Positions 36,687 through 43,708 of a DNA stretch of 64,000 nt are shown one piece after another; position 1 is the stretch's first letter, and every line of letters starts with the position of its first letter. Source of the DNA: Nocardia sp. NBC_00565 (GTDB lineage: Bacteria; Actinomycetota; Actinomycetes; Mycobacteriales; Mycobacteriaceae). A model generated the notes under the pieces. The model saw only the letters and a list, made by a program, of their open reading frames with translations, was not told the origin of the DNA and did not search any database. A program made the translations under genes and the position numbers. Location: the NCBI RefSeq assembly GCF_036345915.1, contig NZ_CP107785.1, positions 4,092,001 through 4,156,000 of the forward strand. Reading direction: 5' to 3'.

Positions 36687-38167
36687 CGCGGAATGGTGCT
36701 CCTCCCGAGGTCGGGCGAACGATTCGCCCAGCGATCGCCTGCCACGTCACCCATTGCTTGATCGGCCCGAGTCAGCGGCGCGGTCGCGGCGCGGGCCGCG
36801 CCGATCGCACCCGCCGCCCTGGACGCTCCGGACGGTACTCCCGAGCCGCCCTGTGGGACGGAGGCGCGCGGAGGTCCGCCCGCCGGGGCTCCGCCACCAC
36901 CACCGCCGCCACGCGGCGGGACCGGACGCGGCGCACCACCACCGCCGCGCGCACCACCCGCGCCACCCGGCGGCCGCGGACCGGTGGAGGAGCCGCTGAC
37001 ATAGCCGGCTGAACCCGGCGCGGCGGTCTTCGTCGCAACGGCCTTGGTACCCATCGCGCCCAAAGCGCCCACCGCGAGCAAGGTTCCACCGGTCGCGGTG
37101 AGACCGGAACCACCGCTGCCCACGGTCGCGACCGCGGGCGTGACCAGACGCATCAGTGCGGGCAGCACGAACGCGACACTGCACAGCAGCACGATGGCGA
37201 CCAGCATCCGTTGTGCCTGTTCACCTTCGGGCAGTCCACCGGTATCGGTGAGCGAATCCACATGGCCCGCGGTGGTGAACGCGATCATGTAGACGATGGC
37301 GGCCACCGGTTTCCACAGCATGAACGCGATGATCCAGCTGATCAGCTTCTGATACGACTGCTTGCCGACATTCATCCCGGAGGCGGCCGCCGCCAACGGC
37401 AGCACACCCGCCGCGATGATCAGCAGCCCCTGACGGACGATGGCGAGGATGATCTGCGCGAGCGCGCCCAGCAAACCGACGATCGCGATGATCAGCACCA
37501 GACCCGGCGAAAACGCCTGCAGCTTACTGGTTTTCACCATCAGCTCGGCCAGGTCCTTGGCGTTGCCATTGGTCGAGTCGTTGATGATCCACTCGGAGAA
37601 GCGATCCGAGGCCTGGGAGCCCGCGACGATAACCGCGCCGAGCATCCAGGAGCTGAACACGACACGGGCGAACATGCGGAACGATTCGGCCGCCTCGTTC
37701 ATCGCGGCACCCCGTCTGGCCTCGGCCAATCTGGCGCCCGACAGGATCACCGAGGCTATCAAGAGCAATATCTGCGCTTGATAGGTGTAATCGTTGATCT
37801 TCACGAACAACGAGCCCGAATCGCTGGTCGCCTCGTTGGGGACCTTCATCCAGAAGGTCAGCGCGAGGATGATGGCCTCACCGAGGCCGTTCATCAGCGA
37901 ATCGACGACCTTGCCGAAGGTCGAGTCCCAGGCCTTGTCCTTGACCGCGGTCGCGGCGCTGCCCGGGTGCGAGGCGGCGTTGCCCGCCTTGCATACCGCC
38001 GACGCGGCGTCGCCGAGGGATACCCCCGGCAGACCGACATTGTCGAGGGTGTCGTGCAGTTCGTTGCATGTCTCGTCGAAACCGTACGTCTGGCCGTAGG
38101 CCACCGTCGGTGTCGCGATCATCACCGTGAAGATGACCGCGAGAATCGTGACTACACGCCTCACCAT
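36683..38167 (-). CDS. VirB6/TrbL-like polytopic membrane protein
   Basis: 494 residues from ATG at 38167, which overlaps the stop of the preceding gene (ATGGTGA); a GTG three bases later is also possible. A signal peptide (VVTILAVIFTVMIATPTVAYG) leads a short Cys-containing extracellular loop, then about six helices (for example AQILLLIASVILSGARL, GLVLIIAIVGLLGALAQIIL, LLIIAAGVLPLAAAASGM). The last ~100 residues are a Gly/Pro/Arg-rich cytoplasmic tail. The helix pattern with a central AQIILAIVRQGLLIIA block fits the VirB6/TrbL channel component. Confidence 0.82.
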   Translation of the reverse strand: MVRRVVTILAVIFTVMIATPTVAYGQTYGFDETCNELHDTLDNVGLPGVSLGDAASAVCKAGNAASHPGSAATAVKDKAWDSTFGKVVDSLMNGLGEAIILALTFWMKVPNEATSDSGSLFVKINDYTYQAQILLLIASVILSGARLAEARRGAAMNEAAESFRMFARVVFSSWMLGAVIVAGSQASDRFSEWIINDSTNGNAKDLAELMVKTSKLQAFSPGLVLIIAIVGLLGALAQIILAIVRQGLLIIAAGVLPLAAAASGMNVGKQSYQKLISWIIAFMLWKPVAAIVYMIAFTTAGHVDSLTDTGGLPEGEQAQRMLVAIVLLCSVAFVLPALMRLVTPAVATVGSGGSGLTATGGTLLAVGALGAMGTKAVATKTAAPGSAGYVSGSSTGPRPPGGAGGARGGGGAPRPVPPRGGGGGGGAPAGGPPRASVPQGGSGVPSGASRAAGAIGAARAATAPLTRADQAMGDVAGDRWANRSPDLGRSTIPR

Positions 38168-39012
38168 TGTGTCCACCCCTCGATGCTGCGCAGGGAATCG
38201 ATCTGGACTTGCTGTTGTCCGCTCACCGCGGTGAGCTTCCAATCGCCTTCGCGCCATACGACTGCCAGGCGCATGCCGACCCATGTTGGTTGGCCATCAG
38301 CTGTTTCTCGGGCCTTTCTCGCAAACTGGACGATCGCGGAATCTTCGGTGTAGCTCTCGATCCGGAAGGCATCCGAAGCGAACAGCAGTGGTCTCAACTT
38401 GTCCGGCAGCCGATCCGAGACCTTGCCCTCGGCCACCAGTCGGTCATAGTCAGCCAGGTACTGCGCCGTGACCTCGACCAGCCGCAGCAGCAGATCCCGG
38501 TCGCGCGGGTTGGCATTGGTGCGCCAGTAGATCTGTTCGGCCGCGAGCGCCGCGCCCTGTGGCGTGTGAGCGAATCCGACCGCGGCCTTGCCGTCGATGC
38601 GCGCGGGGCCCTCGGAAGTGGAGAACCGCACCACCGGTCCACCGAATACGCGCTGCCATACGCCTTCTCCGCTGGCGGGCTGCGGCGCGGCGGTCTGCCA
38701 GGTCGGTGCGCCCGGCTGCTGTTGCAGCGCCGGATTCTGTTGCAGCGCAACGCCGGTGCCGTTGTTCGGGATGTCGATCCGGCGGCCGAACATATCGGCC
38801 TCCGGATTGCCGAAACCCGCCGCACCGGCATCGGGCGCGTTCTCCGAACTCGTCCCGGTCTTCGATACCTGGTCGCCCCCGGCGGCGTTATCGCGCATCG
38901 CGATAACGGTCACGACGACCGCGACCACCACGGCGAGCACCGCGCTGATGCCGAGCACGGCGAGCGGCGAACGTTTCTGTGCCGGACCCGATCCGGGCCC
39001 CAGGCTCACCAT
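38161..39012 (-). CDS. single-pass extracytoplasmic T4SS-like component, paralogue A
   Basis: 283 residues from ATG 39012 (7-nt overlap with the upstream gene; GTG 39021 possible). Membrane helix ~22-43 (AVLGISAVLAVVVAVVVTVI), linker with FGNPEADMFGRRIDIPNN, then a ~170-residue domain (GVWQRVFGGPVVRFSTSEG, GFAHTPQGAALAAEQIYWR, ASDAFRIESYTEDSAIVQF, RLAVVWREGDWKLT) ending GWTQW. Strongly similar to the next gene. Architecture fits VirB8/TcpC-like scaffold proteins with an NTF2 fold (inferred, not proven). Confidence 0.75.
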   Translation of the reverse strand: MVSLGPGSGPAQKRSPLAVLGISAVLAVVVAVVVTVIAMRDNAAGGDQVSKTGTSSENAPDAGAAGFGNPEADMFGRRIDIPNNGTGVALQQNPALQQQPGAPTWQTAAPQPASGEGVWQRVFGGPVVRFSTSEGPARIDGKAAVGFAHTPQGAALAAEQIYWRTNANPRDRDLLLRLVEVTAQYLADYDRLVAEGKVSDRLPDKLRPLLFASDAFRIESYTEDSAIVQFARKARETADGQPTWVGMRLAVVWREGDWKLTAVSGQQQVQIDSLRSIEGWTQW

Positions 39013-39821
39013 TTCGTCCACCCGTTCATGGATTCGATGTACTCGGTCTGGGTGTTGTTGGAGGTGGCGGGCTTCAGCCGCCAGTCACCCGCGTCCCACA
39101 CCATGACCAGTCGCAGCGCCGCCCACAGTTGCTTGCCATCGACCACCGGGCCGCGGGCGGCGAGTTGGATGATCGCCAGATCGTCCGCGTAGTTCTCGAC
39201 CTTGAACGCATCCGAGGCGACGAAATAGCGAGTTACCTTCTCCGGCTGCTGTTCCGGCAGTTTGTCCTGGGACAGCGCCTTGTCGTAGGCGGCGATCTGC
39301 TGGGCCGAGACACGCACCTGGCGGACGTAGAGGTCGCGGTCGGCGGGGCGGGCGTTGAGACGGTAGGTGATCTGGGCGGCGGCGAGCACCGCGCCCTGGG
39401 GAGTGTGCGAATAGCCCACGGCCAGACCGTCTTCGATGTGGGTGGGGCCGTCCGAGGTGGAGAACGGGACCGAGGCGCCGTAGACCCGCTGCCAGCCCTG
39501 CGGTGCGGTGGTGCCCTCCGGAGCCGCGGTCAGCCAGTCCGGATCGGTCGGCTTGCGCTGGCGCGTCGGATCCTGCGGAAGTGGTTGTCCGGCAGGGTTG
39601 TTCGGGATGTCGACGCGCCTGCCGAGGATGTCGACCTCGGGCGTCCCGAAGCCCTCCCCGGCGGCGCCGACGGTGGCGGGGGCACCGTCGCCGCCGGATG
39701 TCGCGTCGTCCCGACCGAAGTACACGAACAGACCCACGACCACGATGAGCACCACCACGGCCGCGGACGCGATGACACCGAAGGAGACGCGATCCCGCGC
39801 GTACGGCTCCTTCACACTCAT
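39006..39821 (-). CDS. single-pass extracytoplasmic T4SS-like component, paralogue B
   Basis: 271 residues. Helix ~13-34 (VSFGVIASAAVVVLIVVVGL), linker with FGTPEVDILGRRVDIPNN, and a domain with GWQRVYGASVPFSTSDG, AVGYSHTPQGAVLAAAQI, ASDAFKVENYADDLAIIQL and RLVMVWDAGDWRLK, ending GWTKW. The shared blocks and the identical end (GWTxW, with the next gene's ATG embedded in TGGTGA) show a tandem duplication with paralogue A. The 73-nt gap upstream holds an inverted repeat (GAGCGAA 39853-39859 / TTCGCTC 39876-39882). Confidence 0.75.
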   Translation of the reverse strand: MSVKEPYARDRVSFGVIASAAVVVLIVVVGLFVYFGRDDATSGGDGAPATVGAAGEGFGTPEVDILGRRVDIPNNPAGQPLPQDPTRQRKPTDPDWLTAAPEGTTAPQGWQRVYGASVPFSTSDGPTHIEDGLAVGYSHTPQGAVLAAAQITYRLNARPADRDLYVRQVRVSAQQIAAYDKALSQDKLPEQQPEKVTRYFVASDAFKVENYADDLAIIQLAARGPVVDGKQLWAALRLVMVWDAGDWRLKPATSNNTQTEYIESMNGWTKW

Positions 39822-39894
39822 GACTCCGCCTCGCTGACGCTCGGCTCCGTCATGAGCGAAGCACGCTGCGACATGATTCGCTCGCTGCGCTCCC

Positions 39895-40515
39895 TCATGC
39901 CGGTGCCTCCAATTTCACTATGTTCGTAGGTAATTCATCGATCGCCTCGATAGGCCGTGCGGTCGAATCGGGGTCGGGCAGCCGTAACCTCCAGTCGTTG
40001 CCGAACCACTCGACGGTGGTGTGGTTCACCGCCTTGGAGTTGTCCGAATACTCGGTATAGACGTCCACGGCGGATCTCTGGTCGGTGTAGCCGGTGATCC
40101 TGTAGCCGAGCAGTCTCGGCGCGTATTCGGTCGCGGCCGGGCCGGTGATCGACAGCTGCAGCCGGTTGACCGACCACTCGTCTCTGGCCTTGTCCGGCAC
40201 GATCTCGTTGCGCACGATCTCGGGCCACTGACTGTCGGCGGCCACCGACAGGCGCACCGTGTGCACGATCGCGGCGAGGGCCGCGCCGGCCGGTGAGTGC
40301 TCGAAACCCGTTGCGGCGCCGTCGGCCAGCTTCTTGGGCCCCTGATCGGCGCTGGGGAGCGCGACGCCCTGGAACGGCTGCCACCGCACATGCGTCGGCG
40401 CGGCCGACAGATTCGGGCCGGAGTCGCCGCCACCGCCGCCACAGCCGACCGCCGCCAGCAATAGCGCGGCACCGACCGCACCAGCCGCGGGCTTGCGGAT
40501 TAGTGTCGAGTTCAT
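39895..40515 (-). CDS. lipoprotein paralogue C of the T4SS-like components
   Basis: 206 residues from ATG 40515 (MNSTLIRKPAAGAVGAALL), with lipobox LAAVGC and a Gly spacer. The domain repeats the plan of paralogues A and B (ATGFEHSPAGAALAAIVHTVR, then a divergent middle and EWFGNDWRLRLPD) but lacks the FGxPExDxxGRR linker, and it is lipid-anchored instead of single-pass. The longer frame beginning at 40698 runs over the pilin-like gene and is rejected. Function inferred only from context. Confidence 0.72.
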   Translation of the reverse strand: MNSTLIRKPAAGAVGAALLLAAVGCGGGGGDSGPNLSAAPTHVRWQPFQGVALPSADQGPKKLADGAATGFEHSPAGAALAAIVHTVRLSVAADSQWPEIVRNEIVPDKARDEWSVNRLQLSITGPAATEYAPRLLGYRITGYTDQRSAVDVYTEYSDNSKAVNHTTVEWFGNDWRLRLPDPDSTARPIEAIDELPTNIVKLEAPA

Positions 40516-40538
40516 CCCAGGGCCGTCCCCATCCCGGT

Positions 40539-40823
40539 TCACGTCGGCAGGAACGCCAACGCGATCCCCGAGGCCGTGCTCGCCACCGCCGCCCCGAGCA
40601 GACTCATCAGTACGCCGTGCGAGGCGTCGTTCATCGCCAGATCGCTCCGGAACGCCATCCACAGGCGGCCGGCGGAGACGATCATCCACGCCAGGCACAC
40701 CAGCAGCACGAACCAGAGCAGCCAGTTCAGCAGCTGCATCAGCGGTTGCAGCACTTCGGCGGGCATCTGCTTGTAGGCGAGCAGTTCCGCGGCCGACATT
40801 CGCACGGTAGACATCGCCGACAT
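40539..40823 (-). CDS. small two-helix membrane protein, pilin (VirB2)-like, copy 2
   Basis: 94 residues from ATG 40823, sharing one base with the stop of the upstream gene (TGATG); a start at the internal MSTV is possible. Two helices: ~25-50 (NWLLWFVLLVCLAWMIVSAG) and ~65-90 (VLMSLLGAAVASTASGIALAF), joined by a short polar loop. Size, topology and place in the operon fit the VirB2/TrbC-type pilin group of actinobacterial systems, though no signal peptide is clear. Similar to copy 1. Confidence 0.68.
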   Translation of the reverse strand: MSAMSTVRMSAAELLAYKQMPAEVLQPLMQLLNWLLWFVLLVCLAWMIVSAGRLWMAFRSDLAMNDASHGVLMSLLGAAVASTASGIALAFLPT

Positions 40824-41119
40824 CAGGTCCCGATGACGGCGTTCATGATGGTGCCCGCGCTGGTCGCGACGACGCCGCCGATCATGGCTCCGGCCACCAT
40901 CTTCGGCGATTCGAGCCCACCGCCGGTCCACTTCTCCCATGCGAACTTGCCGCCCGCATAGGTGATCCCGCAGATACCGGACAGCAAGACGAACCAGGTG
41001 AGGTACCGGACCAGCTGCAGGATCTTCTCCGAGCCGGGAGGCGCCTCCGGTGTCGGGTTACCGACTTGAGCGAGGACAGTGCCGTACGTGTCCTGCACGG
41101 CGAGGAGAATCATGCTCAT
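40823..41119 (-). CDS. small two-helix membrane protein, pilin (VirB2)-like, copy 1
   Basis: 98 residues. An N-terminal hydrophilic arm contains PTPEAPPGSEKILQLVRY, then helices at ~38-58 (LTWFVLLSGICGITYAGGKF) and ~72-96 (MVAGAMIGGVVATSAGTIMN). The FVLL and G(A/V)VA(S/T)(S/T)A blocks are shared with copy 2, which suggests duplication. GAAAGG lies upstream of the start. A 10-codon frame (41180-41148), whose ATG overlaps the DUF6668 stop, sits between the genes. Confidence 0.68.
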   Translation of the reverse strand: MSMILLAVQDTYGTVLAQVGNPTPEAPPGSEKILQLVRYLTWFVLLSGICGITYAGGKFAWEKWTGGGLESPKMVAGAMIGGVVATSAGTIMNAVIGT

Positions 41120-41179
41120 CGGGTGCCTTTCTCGAGTAGGAGTGGTCTCAACGGTCCGGTACGTCGGTCATGGTGTGCA

Positions 41180-41818
41180 TCATCGTTCCTCCTCGAAAGA
41201 CGAACCGCTGTCCAGGTTTTCGCGTACGACCGCAACGATATCGGCGCCCAGTTCCCGAACCTCCAGCGGAACCTCGTCGAGCGGGTCGATCTTGCGCTTC
41301 TTCGGCGGTATCGCGTCGCCGGGAGTCCAGACGGGGAGCTTCTCGGGTTCGACGAGGGTCCATTCCTCGTACCACGGGATCTGCCAGAGCTGGCCCGCCA
41401 GGGAGCCGACCACGTCGCGGTAGCGGCGGATTTCGGCGGGCAGACGGCCGGGCCGCGCGGCCACGGTGACGAGGCCGAGGACTTCGCAGGAGCCCGCGAA
41501 ACCCGAATGGTGTTGGCGCAGAAGATCATGGGCACGCGTGAGCCCGGCGATGGTTTCCCTGGCCACGAGAACGACGAAGGGGGACTCGCGGTCGAAGACG
41601 CCGGGCCAGCGGCGGCCCGAATCCGCCGCGGGCGCAAGCACATGCGCGAGGGTACTGGCTCCGGCACCGCCGTGCACACCTAGCAGCCACCACAGCGGCG
41701 CCCGGCCGACGCCGGGTACGGGACGGTCCCAGATGGGCGCGCGACGAGACTCCGGTGGGGCGACCACACCGGCCTGGGCGGCTTCGGATCGACGAGGAAG
41801 ATTCATGGCGGCCGTCAT
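41180..41818 (-). CDS. DUF6668-like P-loop protein with degenerate Walker A
   Basis: 212 residues. LLGVHGGAGASTLAHVLAP (residues ~45-63) resembles the deviant Walker A of ParA/MinD ATPases but the nucleotide-binding Lys is absent (GGAGAST instead of GGxGKT). The middle (FVVLVARETIAGLTRAHDLL) fits a CpaE/MinD-like fold. The C-terminus is charged. It overlaps the next upstream gene by 4 nt. Role in the system unknown; a partner of the following ParA-like protein is plausible. Confidence 0.72.
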   Translation of the reverse strand: MTAAMNLPRRSEAAQAGVVAPPESRRAPIWDRPVPGVGRAPLWWLLGVHGGAGASTLAHVLAPAADSGRRWPGVFDRESPFVVLVARETIAGLTRAHDLLRQHHSGFAGSCEVLGLVTVAARPGRLPAEIRRYRDVVGSLAGQLWQIPWYEEWTLVEPEKLPVWTPGDAIPPKKRKIDPLDEVPLEVRELGADIVAVVRENLDSGSSFEEER

Positions 41819-42693
41819 GATGCCACTCCGGCGAGCAGCCGCCCATAGGCCCGGCGCGTCTCGGGAGCCAGCGACGCGTGGCGAACGAGTTCACCGCGCG
41901 CCAGATGCGGATCGTACGGAATCTCCCTGATATCACGCACCCAGCCGGACAGATGCTCACGCAAATGGTCGGCAACCTGCGAATCCACGCCCGACAACTG
42001 GTGCGAGACAACGATTGTGGTATCGCCGACGATGCCGCCGCCCGGCCCCTCGGCCGAATCGCCGAACTGGTCGTCGAGCCATTCGAGGGTGACCCGCAGC
42101 CGGTTCGCGGCATCGGGGCGCGCCGGAATGGCAAGTACCAGAGCGACATCCGCGTCATCGAGCAATGGCCGCAGCTGCCGTCCGGCAATCGGGTTGCCGC
42201 CGTCGTAGACCGCGGTGTACCCGGCGTCATTCACCGCGCGCGCGACTGTGAGATACGTGGCACGCCGACGCAGCGGCGCGGCATCGCGCCACAGCAGTCC
42301 GATGCCCGAACTCGCCTGCGACAGGCACTCCTTCAATGGCGCGGGTTCGTCGTCGCCGCGCCCGTACAACCACGACTGCAGGCTGATCGGATGCAGGTGC
42401 TCATCGGCCCCGCGCAACGCCAGATCGCTGCCCGCAGCCGTCGCGTCCACCGCCACGGTCGAGGTACCCGCCATGCCCAACTCCCCCGCGATACCCAAGA
42501 CCGTGGTGGTGGTCCCCGCGCCACCGCAGCCGCCGACCACCAGAATCGAGCGCTGCGCCGGTTCGAGGGATTCCGTCGAACCGCCCTTGCCACGCCGCAG
42601 CCGCACCACCGGAGCCTTCGAAGGCGCAGGCCGGTTCGACGAATCACCCTCATCGGGCGCCTCGTCGAGCCAGCGGCTCCAGTCGTCTCCCAT
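41815..42693 (-). CDS. ParA/MinD-like protein with degenerate P-loop
   Basis: 292 residues. After a ~48-residue charged arm, ILVVGGCGGAGTTTTVLGIA aligns with the KGGxGKTT P-loop but lacks both signature lysines. VAVDATAAGSDLALRG aligns with the switch region of MinD-type ATPases and VALVLAIPARPDAANRLRV with the later strand. Such proteins position machinery on membranes or poles; without the lysines hydrolysis may be lost or use another mechanism. It overlaps the DUF6668 gene by 4 nt and follows the single-pass gene by 19 nt. Confidence 0.72.
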   Translation of the reverse strand: MGDDWSRWLDEAPDEGDSSNRPAPSKAPVVRLRRGKGGSTESLEPAQRSILVVGGCGGAGTTTTVLGIAGELGMAGTSTVAVDATAAGSDLALRGADEHLHPISLQSWLYGRGDDEPAPLKECLSQASSGIGLLWRDAAPLRRRATYLTVARAVNDAGYTAVYDGGNPIAGRQLRPLLDDADVALVLAIPARPDAANRLRVTLEWLDDQFGDSAEGPGGGIVGDTTIVVSHQLSGVDSQVADHLREHLSGWVRDIREIPYDPHLARGELVRHASLAPETRRAYGRLLAGVAS

Positions 42694-42712
42694 CGCTATC
42701 AGCTCTCCCTAT

Positions 42713-43651
42713 TCATCCGGCCGCGACGCCCGTGACGAGCGTGCGACCGCCGACCACCGCCGTGGTGACGGTCTGCTTGTTGTACGTGGCGGGCGCGCCG
42801 CCGGGCCGGTACTCGGTGACCTCGACCGAATACCGGTTCTCGGTGATCGTCTGGATCCGCACACAGTGCGTGGTGCCCACCGGAATGGTGTCGATGCCGT
42901 GCTGGATCGTCGCGGCGGGCGAGATATTCGAATCCGGCGCCACCACCGCCCGAACCCGCTCGCCGGAGCGCTCCACGTAATAGGCGTATTGAAACGCCAA
43001 GATCGCATCCGGCCCGGAGTCGGTGCCACCGGGTTCGGCGCTGCGCACGATGCGGTCGCCGCGCTCGGTAGGGCAGTCCGCGATGCCGCGGGATTGGACG
43101 CTGGCCGCGGTGAACCGCATCGAGGGCACGACCGGCGCGGCGGCACCGCGATCACCGGAGGACCGTAGTAGGAAGATCGCGACAGCAGCGGCCCCGGCCA
43201 GCAGCAGTACGGCCACGATGAGCACCGCGACGACACGGGCCCGACGCGTACTCGGGTGATTGCGCGCCTCGTGACGTAAAGCGCGCGAGGCGCGGGCCGA
43301 TCGCTCGGCCGGGCCGTCGTCGTAGTCGTCCTCGGGCCACGGAAACTGTACGAGTTCGCCGGCGCGCGGCGCGATGTAGTCGTCATCGGGGCCGGGGGCA
43401 CGCCCGGCCACCCAATCCGACCACCCGCCAGTGAATTCGCTCTGATGGGACGCCAGATCGGCCGGAACCTCGTTGCGTGCGCGCACCTCTTCGGGATCCT
43501 CTTCGCGAATGTAGTGCGGGAAGCGGGCCGGACCGTCGTCGTCCTCCGGCACCCGCAAGCCCGATTCCCTGTGTGGTGACGGGGTCGGTGCACCGGCCTC
43601 CGGCTCCAGCGCGCCATACCAGCGTGACAGCTGTTTGTACGACTTCAACAT
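42713..43651 (-). CDS. single-pass membrane protein of the secretion cluster, unknown function
   Basis: 312 residues from ATG 43651 with GGGGGG ahead. A long acidic cytoplasmic arm (1-135), one helix (~140-162, VVAVLIVAVLLLAGAAAVAIFLL shortened), then a ~150-residue extracytoplasmic domain with two cysteines (RGIADCPTERGDR, TTHCVRIQTITENRYS) and YRPGGAPATYNKQTV. The C-terminal part is predicted beta-rich. It resembles secreted domains of other actinobacterial conjugation clusters, but I cannot name the family. Confidence 0.65.
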   Translation of the reverse strand: MLKSYKQLSRWYGALEPEAGAPTPSPHRESGLRVPEDDDGPARFPHYIREEDPEEVRARNEVPADLASHQSEFTGGWSDWVAGRAPGPDDDYIAPRAGELVQFPWPEDDYDDGPAERSARASRALRHEARNHPSTRRARVVAVLIVAVLLLAGAAAVAIFLLRSSGDRGAAAPVVPSMRFTAASVQSRGIADCPTERGDRIVRSAEPGGTDSGPDAILAFQYAYYVERSGERVRAVVAPDSNISPAATIQHGIDTIPVGTTHCVRIQTITENRYSVEVTEYRPGGAPATYNKQTVTTAVVGGRTLVTGVAAG

Positions 43652-43708
43652 TCCCCCCTTCCCGCAGAGCGAGGCACGTGGTGTCGCATCGTCGGACCCT
43701 CTCGGCGA

